DNA of 64,000 nt from SAR92 clade bacterium H921. GTDB taxonomy: Bacteria > Pseudomonadota > Gammaproteobacteria > Pseudomonadales > Porticoccaceae. Below the pieces are notes generated by a model. That model was not told where the DNA came from. It made no database searches and saw only the letters and a program-made list of their open reading frames with translations. The stretch is taken from contig JAOALD010000003.1 in assembly GCA_025153755.1 (NCBI GenBank), forward strand, positions 455,748 to 519,747. Direction: 5' to 3'. Shown piece after piece: positions 28,272 through 37,724 of this stretch. The first letter of the stretch is position 1. Each line of letters opens with the position of its first letter. Made by a program: the position numbers and the translations under genes.

Positions 28272-29429
28272 TTAAAACGCCTTTTGGTAGATTGCGAGCG
28301 CGTCTTCATGGCTGACATCCCGCGGATTGTTCACTAATAAGCGCTGTTGCAACATGGCCTCATCTGCCAACATTTCTATATCAGCGTGCGCAATATTCAT
28401 CTGACGCAGCTGGGTCGGTAAACCGAAGTCTTCGGCCAAACTTAAAAAATAGGTCGCCAAGAGCTCCGAAACCTCAAGCTGATCGATGGGTAAAACTGCA
28501 TTAGGCATAATAATGGCGGCTAGTTCCCTGTAGTTGTGTCCTGCATTAGGGGCATTAAATCGCAACACATGGGGTAGTACCAGAGAGTTACTGAGGCCAT
28601 GGGGAATATGATAATTACCTCCCAATGGATAGGCTAATGCATGAACGGCAGCCACCGGTGCATTGGCAAATGCCTGACCTGCCAGCATAGCACCCAATAA
28701 CATAGCTTCTCGTGCCACAACATTTGTGCCCTGCTTAACTGCAACTTCAATATTGCCAGCCATTAGCCGCAGTGCTTCACGAGCCAACATATCGGACAAT
28801 GGGTTTTTTTTATGCCGGCTGGTAAATGCCTCTATCGCGTGTACCATAGCATCAATGCCAGTAGCGGCAGTGACCGCTGGCGGTAAACCTATAGTAAGGG
28901 TTGCATCGAGAATTATTTTATCGGCCAGTAATGTGCGACTTACCACACCGGCCTTGGTGGTTTCGCCCGTAGTAATAATTGACACCATGGTCGCCTCAGA
29001 ACCAGTGCCCGCAGTAGTCGGTACCTGAATCAAAGGCAATCGCCCACTGGTAATCTGATCGACTCCATAAATATCTGTCAGTGACTGCTGGCCTTTAATT
29101 AATACCGCTAGCAACTTAGCAACGTCCATAGAGCTCCCGCCGCCAAAACCGATCACCCCGTCACAGCCAAATTCTTGCGCGGCAACAACTGCATCTGTCA
29201 CTACAGATTCAGGCGGATCAGCAACAACATCGGAGTAAATACTGAGAGTCACATGATTCGACTCAAGATTTTTAATCGCCCCGTCTAGAAGGCCAAGCTG
29301 AACAATACCTGGGTCAGTAACAATGAGCACCCGTTGCATACCCATAGCCGCAGTTATATCACCAAGCCGCTGGGAGGTTTCTGCGCCAACCAGCACATCG
29401 GGAACCACACTGAAAGAAAATTCATTCAT
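28272..29429 (-). CDS. Iron-containing alcohol dehydrogenase
   Basis: Group III (iron-dependent) alcohol dehydrogenase, 385 residues. Family motifs are GFGGGSSMDVAKLLAV, TTAGTGSEATMVSIIT, and the metal-binding region with IDAMVHAIEAFTSRHKKNP, VHALAYPLGGNYHIPHGLSNSL. These enzymes oxidise alcohols or reduce aldehydes with NAD(P); the substrate is not predictable. It lies between a 4HBT thioesterase and the double-TetR regulator, all on the minus strand, so the regulator may control it. Confidence 0.92.
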   Translation of the reverse strand: MNEFSFSVVPDVLVGAETSQRLGDITAAMGMQRVLIVTDPGIVQLGLLDGAIKNLESNHVTLSIYSDVVADPPESVVTDAVVAAQEFGCDGVIGFGGGSSMDVAKLLAVLIKGQQSLTDIYGVDQITSGRLPLIQVPTTAGTGSEATMVSIITTGETTKAGVVSRTLLADKIILDATLTIGLPPAVTAATGIDAMVHAIEAFTSRHKKNPLSDMLAREALRLMAGNIEVAVKQGTNVVAREAMLLGAMLAGQAFANAPVAAVHALAYPLGGNYHIPHGLSNSLVLPHVLRFNAPNAGHNYRELAAIIMPNAVLPIDQLEVSELLATYFLSLAEDFGLPTQLRQMNIAHADIEMLADEAMLQQRLLVNNPRDVSHEDALAIYQKAF

Positions 29430-29463
29430 AGACTGTCACCCCTTTTTCACTCTTATTAAAAGT

Positions 29464-30735
29464 TTACTTTGCCGACAAACCATTGATAAACAGATGGAAA
29501 TAAGATGCAGATAATTCAGGAGCATTTGCATTCGCTACCCATTCCGCCAGATTAGCACTTGCTTCTACGGCACCTGACAGGACATGCTGGGCTACATCTG
29601 CATCTATTTTGCGCAATGTACTATCATCAAAGCCCTGACGAATATAGGCACCTAGTTTTCCACTATTTGTTTTTGTCTCTTTTAAAATCTTTTTACGGTG
29701 CTCTTCATCTAAAGATGGCAACGATCTATACCGAATTAGCGGCCCCTGGTCGGTAAACTGAACATTAAATAAATAGCGTAAAGACAACTCAACTTTCTTA
29801 AGTCCTGTCACTTCAACTGTTCCTGCCGCAGTGAGTAGGTTTTTTTCAACGGTCAACGTACGGTTGAAACATTGATATAAAAGCTCTTCTTTATTTTTTA
29901 TATGATAGTAAAAAGCGCCTTTTGTCACATCTAGCAGGCTGGCAATCTCATCTAGGGAAGTACCTTTAAAACCTTTTTGATTAAACTGAGTTGTACCAAC
30001 TCGACAAAAGGCTTCGCGCTTTAAACGATTTTGAAAACCGCGGTCAAAGCTATCCAATGATAGGTTGCTGGGTTCGGGAAATTCAATATCACTAAACTCA
30101 TGATGTTGCTGTGATAAACCATTCACCAAAATATCCAGCACTGCTTTAATTATGGGCTCAGGGTTAGTGGCATGGGAGCGCTTAAGCCAGACGGGAAACC
30201 ACTGCGGAATAGCAAAAATACCTGTACAGATAACTGCCGGATCGAGATTTTCAATTACACCTTCTTCAATACCCTGGCTGACCATTTTTTTACACAGGTC
30301 AAACACCTCCTGCCACCGGTTTTTAATATCTGCGGCATGGGCTTCATCCAACGAAGATATTTCAGCGAGCATAGCAAAATGAGGTGCTACTCCATTTAAA
30401 GCTTTAACATATTGATCAAAATGCCCCTGCACCATAGCCACAATTTTTTCTAACCCATTGCCCTCTAACGCAGCCGCCTGCTGTGCCTGAGCCAGCCACA
30501 TATCGCAGCTAGAGACATAGCATTGATAAATTAAATCCTCTTTGGTTTTTACATAGTAGTAGACGCAGGTTTTAGTCAGCTTCATGCTATTGGCAATATC
30601 GGTCAATGTTGTGGCTCGAGACCCCTGCCAATTAAATAGACCGGCGGCTTCAGATAGGATCGACTGAAATTTGCGTTGGCGTTGATAACCTTTGGAAAAC
30701 GGAGACCTCGCACTGTTGGTAATAATTGAGCTCAT
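29464..30735 (-). CDS. Tandem TetR-type transcriptional regulator
   Basis: A 423-residue protein containing two complete TetR-like units in one chain. The first DNA-binding helix-turn-helix is near residues 40-70 (TTLTDIANSMKLTKTCVYYY), followed by a ligand-type helical domain to about 205. A second DNA-binding domain begins near 220 with TSLDEIASLLDVTKGAFYYH, followed by its own C-terminal helical domain. TetR proteins are usually about 200 residues and act as dimers, so this is a fused pseudo-dimer. There is no stop or frameshift between the halves. Position next to fatty-acid/alcohol genes suggests their control. Confidence 0.88.
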   Translation of the reverse strand: MSSIITNSARSPFSKGYQRQRKFQSILSEAAGLFNWQGSRATTLTDIANSMKLTKTCVYYYVKTKEDLIYQCYVSSCDMWLAQAQQAAALEGNGLEKIVAMVQGHFDQYVKALNGVAPHFAMLAEISSLDEAHAADIKNRWQEVFDLCKKMVSQGIEEGVIENLDPAVICTGIFAIPQWFPVWLKRSHATNPEPIIKAVLDILVNGLSQQHHEFSDIEFPEPSNLSLDSFDRGFQNRLKREAFCRVGTTQFNQKGFKGTSLDEIASLLDVTKGAFYYHIKNKEELLYQCFNRTLTVEKNLLTAAGTVEVTGLKKVELSLRYLFNVQFTDQGPLIRYRSLPSLDEEHRKKILKETKTNSGKLGAYIRQGFDDSTLRKIDADVAQHVLSGAVEASANLAEWVANANAPELSASYFHLFINGLSAK

Positions 30736-30805
30736 TAATTCGGCTTATGCTTTCTTAGTTCAATAGTTATACTTAGGAGAAGAATAACATACTCAACTAC
30801 TAGTA

Positions 30806-31564
30806 CTACAGTGCAGTGTAAACCATTTTTACCGAGGCGATGACCAGCACAGCCGCAAGTATTTTCCGCAAGGTTAGCGATGAGGCTCGATGAGTTACAA
30901 GCGCCGCCCCAAATAGACAGCCGACAAAGGCGGCAACTACCAACCATCCTGCCCCCATAGGCCATGGTTGGCCGCTAAAAGCATAGCCCGCCATGCCACT
31001 AATGGAATTAAGTAATATGAAACCTGCGGCTACGGCCGTACTCTGGCGAATCGAGCACCAACCAAATATCAATACAATTGGGCTTAAAAATACACCACCG
31101 CCGATACCGGTTAGACCTGCCGAGAAGCCAAGAATCGCGCCCACCAGCAAAACCACAATCATGGGTGGCTGATGAGTCGACTCAACGACCTTGTTGGTCA
31201 AAAGCATACGTGCAGCTGCTAACAGCAGCATAAGGCCAACCAATAACTGATAAGGCTCAGCATCAATTTTGATTAGACCCCCAATAAAAGCCAATGGCGT
31301 AGAAGCTATGACCAACGGCCAAAACAAGTTGTACGGCATTAGTTTATAAGGTTGCAATCGGTATAGCAGCCACGAGGTTACAACAACATTCATTAATAAT
31401 GCCGCGGGTCGCATTTCTTCAGGCAATAACCCCCACAGCGCCATCGCGGCCAGATATCCCGATGCGCCACCATGGCCCACGGAGGAGTAAAGTACGGCCA
31501 TAAGGCAGATAGTAATAAGCAGTATAATGGGGTATTGAAAAGCAAAAATTGTCTCGAGAGCCAC
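30806..31564 (-). CDS. TauE/SafE-family membrane permease
   Basis: A 252-residue integral membrane protein with about seven to eight hydrophobic segments. The TauE/SafE signature is seen in VGHGGASGYLAAMAL near residue 30 and its repeat GFSAGLTGIGGGVFLSPIVL near 145. Members export or import sulfite, sulfonates or other small anions; the substrate is unknown. Start is a GTG at 31564, six bases after the moaA stop, so it is likely the last gene of the molybdenum-cofactor operon. A role with molybdate or sulfur is possible but unproven. Confidence 0.88.
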   Translation of the reverse strand: MALETIFAFQYPIILLITICLMAVLYSSVGHGGASGYLAAMALWGLLPEEMRPAALLMNVVVTSWLLYRLQPYKLMPYNLFWPLVIASTPLAFIGGLIKIDAEPYQLLVGLMLLLAAARMLLTNKVVESTHQPPMIVVLLVGAILGFSAGLTGIGGGVFLSPIVLIFGWCSIRQSTAVAAGFILLNSISGMAGYAFSGQPWPMGAGWLVVAAFVGCLFGAALVTHRASSLTLRKILAAVLVIASVKMVYTAL

Positions 31565-31569
31565 AGGCG

Positions 31570-32574
31570 TTAGCCTCCGGTCATATTCATAAATCGCACA
31601 ATATCAACTTGCTCTGGGTCAAAGTAATGGCGTTCTGGTTTGTTGGCGATAGCCGCCACAATTTTGGTTTTTAATAACTCATTATCACCCGGATGGGCTC
31701 GTAATATTTCACGTAAATCTAAGCTGTGTTCGTTACCCAAGCAAAGCAGTAGACGGCCCTCTGCAGTCATTCTCACTCGATTGCAGGACTCACAAAAATT
31801 ATTCGACATGGGTGAGATAAAGCCAATCTTAGACTGACTATTCGCTACAGATACATATCGTGAGGGGCCGCCAGTGGTTTCCGCACTGTCGACTAGCGTA
31901 AATTCTTTAGCCAGCTGTTGACGGACTTGGCTACTGGTAATCTGTGTATTGACTCGTTCATGAGAGGTGATTTCTCCTAAAGGCATTTCTTCAATAAATG
32001 AAATGTCCATACCTCGATCTACGGCAAAGTGTGCCAGATCGAGCACCTCATCATCATTAAAACCAGCGAGAATAACCGCGTTTAATTTGATTTTTTTAAA
32101 TTGCGCTGAAGCTGCGGCGTCAATACCCGCCACAACCTGATCCAAATCACCCACACGAGTAAGCTCTTTAAACCGGTCGCGCCTTAGGCTATCTATACTG
32201 ATGTTAATCCTAGACATGCCCGCATCTTTTAGGGGCTGCGCCATCGTGGGTAGATACACACCATTGGTTGTCATAGTCAGTTCATCAAGGCCAGGTAAGC
32301 GGGCTATCGAACTAACTAGTTTAAGAATATCACGTCTAATAAGTGGCTCGCCGCCGGTTAAACGAATCTTACGCACGCCTAACTCCACAAACGCGACGGC
32401 TGTATCGCGGACCTCTTCAAGACTCAATATCTGTCGCCTTGGCAAAAACGTCATATCCTCTGCCATGCAGTAGTTGCAGCGAAAATTACAGCGATCAGTT
32501 ACCGACAGACGCAAGTAATCTACAGTGCGCCCAAAGGGGTCAATAAGAGGTGCCCTGTGTCCTAATGTATTCAA
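31570..32574 (-). CDS. moaA: GTP 3',8-cyclase MoaA
   Basis: Radical SAM enzyme for the first step of molybdenum cofactor synthesis, with MoaC. The 334 residues carry the SAM-cluster motif CNFRCNYCMAE (near 30), the TGGEPLIRRDI stretch, the second cluster motif CESCNRVRMTAEGRLLLC (near 260), and the functionally important C-terminal Gly-Gly (NMTGG). It is 24 bases downstream of moeA. Confidence 0.97.
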   Translation of the reverse strand: MNTLGHRAPLIDPFGRTVDYLRLSVTDRCNFRCNYCMAEDMTFLPRRQILSLEEVRDTAVAFVELGVRKIRLTGGEPLIRRDILKLVSSIARLPGLDELTMTTNGVYLPTMAQPLKDAGMSRINISIDSLRRDRFKELTRVGDLDQVVAGIDAAASAQFKKIKLNAVILAGFNDDEVLDLAHFAVDRGMDISFIEEMPLGEITSHERVNTQITSSQVRQQLAKEFTLVDSAETTGGPSRYVSVANSQSKIGFISPMSNNFCESCNRVRMTAEGRLLLCLGNEHSLDLREILRAHPGDNELLKTKIVAAIANKPERHYFDPEQVDIVRFMNMTGG

Positions 32575-32598
32575 CGTCTGCTCTGGGATTTAAGTGTA

Positions 32599-33795
32599 TT
32601 AGTAGGCATAGGGTAACACATCAACCAAATCGCCCACCTCGATAGATTGGTCAGTATTTTGCCTAATAAAGACCTCTCCCCAACAGGCTGAAGACATAAC
32701 GCCGCTGCTCTGGTTGGGATATATCTCCACGCCTTCGTTGGTCAAACGGCCACGTAAATAGACCTCTCGACTCTCTCCCGTTTTATTAAACTGAGCAATA
32801 GCTTTTAGAGTCTGTGGCTGAGTATCTACGACACCTTGGGCCGCCAATAAAAATGGCCGAGCGAGAATCATAAACGTGGTAAAAACCGATGCCGGATTAC
32901 CTGGCAATCCAATGAAGGGTACGTTTTCTACATGACCAAAAGCTATGGGCTTACCCGGCTTAATCGCTACCTTCCAAAACTCTACCGCCCCGAGCTGAGC
33001 CACTGCTGACTTAACGTGGTCTTCTGCACCTACCGAAACACCACCCGCGCTGATAATCACGTCCCCGCGCATAGCCGCGTTTCTCAGTATATGCTGAGTC
33101 GCCGCCTGACGATCCGGAACCACACCCAGATCCACGGGAATCATACCCAATGACTTTATGAGGCCTATCAATGTTGCTCGATTAGAGTTGTAAATTTGTC
33201 CAGGCTGCAGGGGTAGCCCAGGTTCAACAAGTTCATCGCCAGTAGAGAAAATAGCTACCTTAAATGGCTTGAATACATCTACCCTATCTACACCAATAGA
33301 TGCCAGCAGACCCATCTCCTGAGCACGAAGTCGGGTGCCGGTCTTTACAATAACCCGACCCGCCTGAATATCCTGTCCCTGACAGCGGACGTTACTACCT
33401 TTTGGGGGCGGGTTATCAATTCTGACTGTGCCTGCGATCTCTTTACAATTTTCTTGTATCGCCACGGTATCTGCACCAGCAGGAATCTCGCCTCCAGTGA
33501 AGATACGCACTGCAGTCCCAGAGGCTAGTGATTGTGGTGCCGTTCCCGCAGGTATACGTTGACTTACCGCCAATTTGAATGCTTTTGTCTGTCCATCGGC
33601 AGCACAATAGGCATAGCCATCCATCGCGCTATTTGCTGCCGGTGGCACATCAATAGTGGAAGTGACATCTACAGCGCATATCCGGCCAAGGGCTTCAGTC
33701 ACAGGCACCGACTCACGCCCCGCACGCTGGCGCTCCTTGGCCAGCGGCTGGGCCTTAGCAACCAGCTTTTTTACTGCATTAGAAACCGTTCGCAT
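32599..33795 (-). CDS. moeA: Molybdopterin molybdenumtransferase MoeA
   Basis: Inserts molybdate into adenylylated molybdopterin. The 398 residues include SAMDGYA near residue 55, the [18 protein letters not shown] stretch, GDELVEPG near 195, and [13 protein letters not shown] and [10 protein letters not shown] later on. Domain order (I-IV) matches MoeA. Located between moaB and moaA with gaps of 12 and 24 bases. Confidence 0.96.
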   Translation of the reverse strand: MRTVSNAVKKLVAKAQPLAKERQRAGRESVPVTEALGRICAVDVTSTIDVPPAANSAMDGYAYCAADGQTKAFKLAVSQRIPAGTAPQSLASGTAVRIFTGGEIPAGADTVAIQENCKEIAGTVRIDNPPPKGSNVRCQGQDIQAGRVIVKTGTRLRAQEMGLLASIGVDRVDVFKPFKVAIFSTGDELVEPGLPLQPGQIYNSNRATLIGLIKSLGMIPVDLGVVPDRQAATQHILRNAAMRGDVIISAGGVSVGAEDHVKSAVAQLGAVEFWKVAIKPGKPIAFGHVENVPFIGLPGNPASVFTTFMILARPFLLAAQGVVDTQPQTLKAIAQFNKTGESREVYLRGRLTNEGVEIYPNQSSGVMSSACWGEVFIRQNTDQSIEVGDLVDVLPYAY

Positions 33796-33807
33796 TTATT
33801 GAGACTT

Positions 33808-34341
33808 TTACCGGACATGTTGAACAAAATTACAGGGTTGAAAGCTACTGTCTAACTGCTCACGAATAATACCATGCCACGCAGTTTTGCAGGCTCCAGT
33901 TGAGCCTGGCACACAAAACACAGCTGTATTGTTTGACAGCCCCGCCAAGCATCGGGATTGCACGGTAGAGGTGCCAATTTCATCGTAAGACAGCTGACGG
34001 AATAGCTCACCAAAGCCTTCAATATGTTTGTCAAATAACGGTGATAGGGCTTCGGGAGTACTATCTCGGCCAGTAAATCCAGTCCCGCCTGTGGTTATAA
34101 TAACCTCAACTTCAGGGTCAGCAATCCAGGCCGACACAATAGCGCGCATCCGATAGACATCGTCAATTACTAACTTGCGATCAGCAAGATGATGCCCCTC
34201 TTCCTCCAGTGCTTGCTGTAAAAAGCTACCGCTAGAATCCGTCTCCAAACTACGCGTATCGGAAACAGTGAGCACTGCAATTTTAACAAAGCGTCTTGGC
34301 GCTGATGCATCATGAGCCACTAACTTATTACTCCCATTCAT
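33808..34341 (-). CDS. moaB: Molybdenum cofactor biosynthesis protein MoaB
   Basis: MogA/MoaB-type protein that adenylylates molybdopterin or acts at this step. The 177 residues show [33 protein letters not shown] with the family TGGTG, and [13 protein letters not shown]. No other MogA is seen in the operon, so it may supply that activity. It precedes moeA by 12 bases. Confidence 0.93.
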   Translation of the reverse strand: MNGSNKLVAHDASAPRRFVKIAVLTVSDTRSLETDSSGSFLQQALEEEGHHLADRKLVIDDVYRMRAIVSAWIADPEVEVIITTGGTGFTGRDSTPEALSPLFDKHIEGFGELFRQLSYDEIGTSTVQSRCLAGLSNNTAVFCVPGSTGACKTAWHGIIREQLDSSFQPCNFVQHVR

Positions 34342-34384
34342 TTATTTTCGGTCTTTAAAATTTTTCAACCTACCACTTGCTGAG

Positions 34385-35134
34385 CTACAGCTTCTGACCA
34401 CTGCAAACAGCACATTGGGATTTGGCCAGAGAACGCAGATTGAGCCATCGAGCGTCCTTGCCATCGTACCGCAGCACCTCGCCGTGACTATCAAAAAAAC
34501 CCAACAACATACGCATCGCCATGGTCGCTTGCAAACTACCTATGGTTCCAAGCACTGGACCAACAACGCCAGCATTGGCACAATTTGTTAATGGTTCAGC
34601 GGAGTCTCGGTCGATAATACAGTTTAGGCACAGTTTACTATGCCGAGCAAAGTCAAAACCTATTAATTGACCTTCCCAACCAATAGCCGAACCGGTCACA
34701 AACCCTATACCCTGCCGCTGACAATACTCATTTAACATATGCCGAGCTGCCAAATTATCGGTGCAATCAATAACGATACTGTAATCCTGTGACAGGGTCT
34801 GAGTCGATATCATTTCGGGGTAGGTAGTAATATCCAATTCGGGGTTTAGGCCACTAAGTACCGCTTTTGCACAATCAACCTTTAAATGACCACAGTCTTC
34901 GGTTTGGTATAACACCTGACGCTGCAAATTACTGACATCCACAGTATCCCCATCACAGATAGATATGTGACCAATGCCCGCTGCCGTCAGATAAAGGCTC
35001 ACTGGGCATCCCAGCCCGCCTAAGCCCACAATTAATACATGGGCATTGAGCAGTTTCTCCTGTCCCTGTTGGCCAATGTCATCCATAAGTAGGTGACGGC
35101 TGTAGCGTATAAACTGGCGGTCAGTTAAAGACAT
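34385..35134 (-). CDS. moeB: Molybdopterin-synthase adenylyltransferase MoeB
   Basis: ThiF/MoeB-family E1-like enzyme activating the C-terminal Gly-Gly of MoaD. The 249 residues open with QFIRYSRHLLMDDIGQQGQE, then the ATP-binding GLGGLGCPVSLYLTAAG, DGDTVDVSNLQRQ, and two zinc-binding Cys pairs (CLNC near 180 and CAVC at the C-terminus). There is no rhodanese extension. It overlaps mobA by 10 bases. Because moaD lies in the same operon MoeB is favoured over ThiF. Confidence 0.93.
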   Translation of the reverse strand: MSLTDRQFIRYSRHLLMDDIGQQGQEKLLNAHVLIVGLGGLGCPVSLYLTAAGIGHISICDGDTVDVSNLQRQVLYQTEDCGHLKVDCAKAVLSGLNPELDITTYPEMISTQTLSQDYSIVIDCTDNLAARHMLNEYCQRQGIGFVTGSAIGWEGQLIGFDFARHSKLCLNCIIDRDSAEPLTNCANAGVVGPVLGTIGSLQATMAMRMLLGFFDSHGEVLRYDGKDARWLNLRSLAKSQCAVCSGQKL

Positions 35135-35712
35135 AGCAAGCGCTCTGCCTCCTCTAGATCAGCTAGGTTGTTGACATTAAAAAATGGGTTAACCCCCTGC
35201 TCTGGCCAATCCAGATACACCGCATTTAGACTCGCCATTAATGGCTTAAAGCCGCCGTTATGTTTGACTAATAGCGACTCCTCAACTGCGGAGGTTACTC
35301 GCTTGTGCCACAGAGAAAAGGTTGGCTGAGCATAGCCCTGGTAGCGCACATAGGCGATGTCAGCATCTGCTGCGACGATCTCTCGGTAGAGCGCCGCCAC
35401 TAAATCACCTGGAATGAAAGGTCCATCACAGGGCGTCATCATTAAATATCGGGCGCTGGACAATTTATCACTAATCAGAGCACTGTAGAGCCCCACCAAC
35501 GGCCCCTTAAAACCCTCAACCTGGTCGGCAATAGCATTATCACCGCAGATAGCCTTTTCTCCATTCACCAACAGTTTATCTACCTGGGGTGTCAATTTGG
35601 CAACCACATGATCTAACAGTGTGCGACCTGCCAACACAGCCTGCACCTTATTGATCGAGCCCATACGACTAGACCGACCGGCCGCCAGAACAACGCCATC
35701 AGCATCAATCAT
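35125..35712 (-). CDS. mobA: Molybdenum cofactor guanylyltransferase MobA
   Basis: NTP-transferase-fold enzyme attaching GMP to Mo-molybdopterin, forming the MGD cofactor that formate dehydrogenases use. The nucleotide-binding motif VVLAAGRSSRMGSINKVQ is near the N-terminus, and MMTPCDGPFIPGDLV holds the metal-binding Asp. I start at the ATG at 35712 (195 residues), overlapping moaE by 8 bases; an alternative start at 35745 overlaps it by 41. The LAAGRSSRMG variant is a little unlike canonical LAGG(K/R)xxRMGG, so MocA-type specificity is not excluded. Confidence 0.85.
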   Translation of the reverse strand: MIDADGVVLAAGRSSRMGSINKVQAVLAGRTLLDHVVAKLTPQVDKLLVNGEKAICGDNAIADQVEGFKGPLVGLYSALISDKLSSARYLMMTPCDGPFIPGDLVAALYREIVAADADIAYVRYQGYAQPTFSLWHKRVTSAVEESLLVKHNGGFKPLMASLNAVYLDWPEQGVNPFFNVNNLADLEEAERLLCL

Positions 35713-36169
35713 CAGTCGACCATCGGTCTCTCGCTGCCTGATCACTGCTCTTACTTTCGACCCAATATTGCTGCCCGTTTTGATCGACTTTCTTCCAAAA
35801 AGTGGCTTTTGTTTTTAGATAATCCATGACAAACTGCGCAGCCTCAAAGGCATCGCTACGATGCTGACTGGCCACTCCTACAAACACAATTTGGTCACTG
35901 GGCAATAACTTACCCACTCTATGGATCACAGTTATACCAATTAGATCCCAGCGCATTTCCGCCTGATCGACAATGCCTTGCAAGAGAGATTCGGTCATAC
36001 CCGCGTAATGCTGCAATGTCAGGGAGTTAATTGACTGCTGTTGTTCAAGATCCCTTACCAGCCCCGAAAAGGTCACCACAGCTCCCACAGATGCCTTCAG
36101 CTGACGCAATAACTGGTACTCCGCCGCCAAATCAAAGTCCTGTGTTTGAATACGAATTGTGGAAATCAT
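35705..36169 (-). CDS. moaE: Molybdopterin synthase catalytic subunit MoaE
   Basis: Large subunit of molybdopterin synthase. The product has GAVVTFSGLVRDLEQQQS near the N-terminus, LTLQHYAGMTE, then VIHRVGKLLPSDQIVFVGVASQHR and KTKATFWKK with the catalytic Lys region. I prefer the ATG at 36169 (154 residues); a GTG at 36175, immediately after the moaD stop, is also possible. It overlaps mobA downstream. Confidence 0.95.
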   Translation of the reverse strand: MISTIRIQTQDFDLAAEYQLLRQLKASVGAVVTFSGLVRDLEQQQSINSLTLQHYAGMTESLLQGIVDQAEMRWDLIGITVIHRVGKLLPSDQIVFVGVASQHRSDAFEAAQFVMDYLKTKATFWKKVDQNGQQYWVESKSSDQAARDRWSTDD

Positions 36170-36175
36170 TACCAC

Positions 36176-36424
36176 TTAACCGCCAGTTACCGGTGGTAAA
36201 AATGCCAACTCAGCGCCATCGACAATAGGATGATCCCAATCCACAATCATTTGATTTAACGAGATCAGCACCTGTGGCTGAGATAGCTCATAGACTAATT
36301 GAGGATGGCCCGCCGCCAGCCCATCGCGCACAGCAGCGGGCGTCAAGCCATCGACTGCATCAATACTGGTAGACAGGCCCGTAGCAAAATCACCCAGACG
36401 ACCAAAAAATAATAGTTTGATCAT
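36176..36424 (-). CDS. moaD: Molybdopterin synthase sulfur carrier subunit MoaD
   Basis: Ubiquitin-like sulfur carrier of molybdopterin synthase. From the ATG at 36424 (MIKLLFFGRLGD) it has 82 residues and ends in the required Gly-Gly (FLPPVTGG), which MoeB adenylylates. This start is 2 bases after the moaC stop; the frame open further upstream overlaps moaC and is not used. Confidence 0.95.
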   Translation of the reverse strand: MIKLLFFGRLGDFATGLSTSIDAVDGLTPAAVRDGLAAGHPQLVYELSQPQVLISLNQMIVDWDHPIVDGAELAFLPPVTGG

Positions 36425-36426
36425 GA

Positions 36427-36900
36427 TTAAACCCCGGCAGACCAATCGCCGGATTTTCCGCCGGTTTTATTCAACAGCTTAGTCTCGCCAATTATCATGC
36501 CCTTATCGATCCCTTTACACATGTCATAGACCGTTAATGCAGCCACCGAGGCTGCCGTTAGAGCTTCCATCTCAACACCGGTTTTACCCGTAGTTTTACA
36601 TTGGGTGGTGATAATTAAGCAATGGCCCTGCAACTCGATATCCACAGTGATTTTGGCCAGCGGCAATGGATGGCAGAGGGGAATTAAATCACTGCATTTT
36701 TTGCCTCCCTGAATCCCCGCAATACGAACGGTAGCCAGTAAATCACCTTTGGGTAGCCTATCGTCAGTAATGGCTGTCACAATCTCTGCGGTTAGCTGAA
36801 CTTCGGACTGGGCAACGGCCGTGCGCGCCGTATCCTGTTTAGCAGATACATCCACCATATGAGCTTCGCCACGGGCATTTAAGTGAGTCAGTTTTGACAT
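36427..36900 (-). CDS. moaC: Cyclic pyranopterin monophosphate synthase MoaC
   Basis: Acts with MoaA to make cyclic pyranopterin monophosphate. The 157 residues include [45 protein letters not shown] with the catalytic region, and the C-terminal [24 protein letters not shown] with [18 protein letters not shown]. First gene of the leftward molybdenum-cofactor operon; the 87-base gap upstream is too short for a molybdenum-cofactor riboswitch. Confidence 0.97.
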   Translation of the reverse strand: MSKLTHLNARGEAHMVDVSAKQDTARTAVAQSEVQLTAEIVTAITDDRLPKGDLLATVRIAGIQGGKKCSDLIPLCHPLPLAKITVDIELQGHCLIITTQCKTTGKTGVEMEALTAASVAALTVYDMCKGIDKGMIIGETKLLNKTGGKSGDWSAGV

Positions 36901-36987
36901 AGGATTTGTACAACCATCGCAGTGCTTAGAAGGTCATTATTATGGCAAACTCTGGCCCAGTGTTACATGTTTTAATCCCAACTAGAG

Positions 36988-37656
36988 CTATAAAAAAGTA
37001 GCGATTTTATCCAGAGGCAAGCGCTTGATATCCGGTACCATATTATCCTTTTTAGGATAGCCCACTACCAACAACAAAAATGGCCGCTCGTGACTGGGGC
37101 GCTCAAGAATCTCGGTCAAAAACTTCATGGGGCTGGGTGTATGGGTCAAGGTACCCAGTCCCGCCTGATGTAGGGCCGTAATTAACAGACCAGTAGCAAT
37201 GCCCACGGACTCAGAGGTGTAGTAGTTCTTATGTTTGCCACCATACTTATCTATGCTGGCTTTCTTTAAAAATATCGCAATTAATGCTGGCGCAGTTTCC
37301 AAAAATGGCTTGTTCGCATCAGTACCCAGAGGTGCCAATGCATTGAGCCACTCCTCAGACGCGCGATTTTCATAGAGTTCTCGCTCCTCGATCTCAGCCG
37401 CCAAGCGAATCTCTCGTTTTATTGTCGGATCCTGCACTACTACAAAGTGCCAAGGTTGCATATTGGCACCACTAGGTGCGGTACCTGCGGCCAATATCGC
37501 ATCTTCCAGCACAGATGTCGGAATAGGCCTATCTGAGAAATCACGAATGGAACGGCGCTTGGACATCTGCTGATAAAAGTCCCTGGCCCGCTGTCCCATA
37601 GTGGCCTCCTCCTGAGGGCAAAAGTCCAAGGGAATAAATTGATCAGTTTTATTCAA
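36988..37656 (-). CDS. Iodotyrosine-deiodinase-like flavoprotein (nitroreductase fold)
   Basis: A 222-residue FMN enzyme of the nitroreductase fold, closest in motif to iodotyrosine deiodinase (IYD) homologues. RRSIRDFSDRPIP and APSGANMQPWHFVVV bind FMN. The IYD substrate-closing triad is present with exact spacing: Glu91 and Tyr95 in EERELYENR, and Lys116 in GTDANKPFLE. The C-terminal TLTHTPSPMKFL also fits. IYDs reductively remove halogen from halotyrosines. Start is a TTG at 37656 with AAGAAGAG upstream; the next ATG (residue 20) would cut conserved sequence. Neighbours give no pathway clue. Confidence 0.85.
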   Translation of the reverse strand: MNKTDQFIPLDFCPQEEATMGQRARDFYQQMSKRRSIRDFSDRPIPTSVLEDAILAAGTAPSGANMQPWHFVVVQDPTIKREIRLAAEIEERELYENRASEEWLNALAPLGTDANKPFLETAPALIAIFLKKASIDKYGGKHKNYYTSESVGIATGLLITALHQAGLGTLTHTPSPMKFLTEILERPSHERPFLLLVVGYPKKDNMVPDIKRLPLDKIATFL

Positions 37657-37724
37657 CGCAGTTTACTCTTCTTTTTTTAACAGTATATCCTGCTTACCAT
37701 TCATGAGGGCATCAAGTTGATTGA

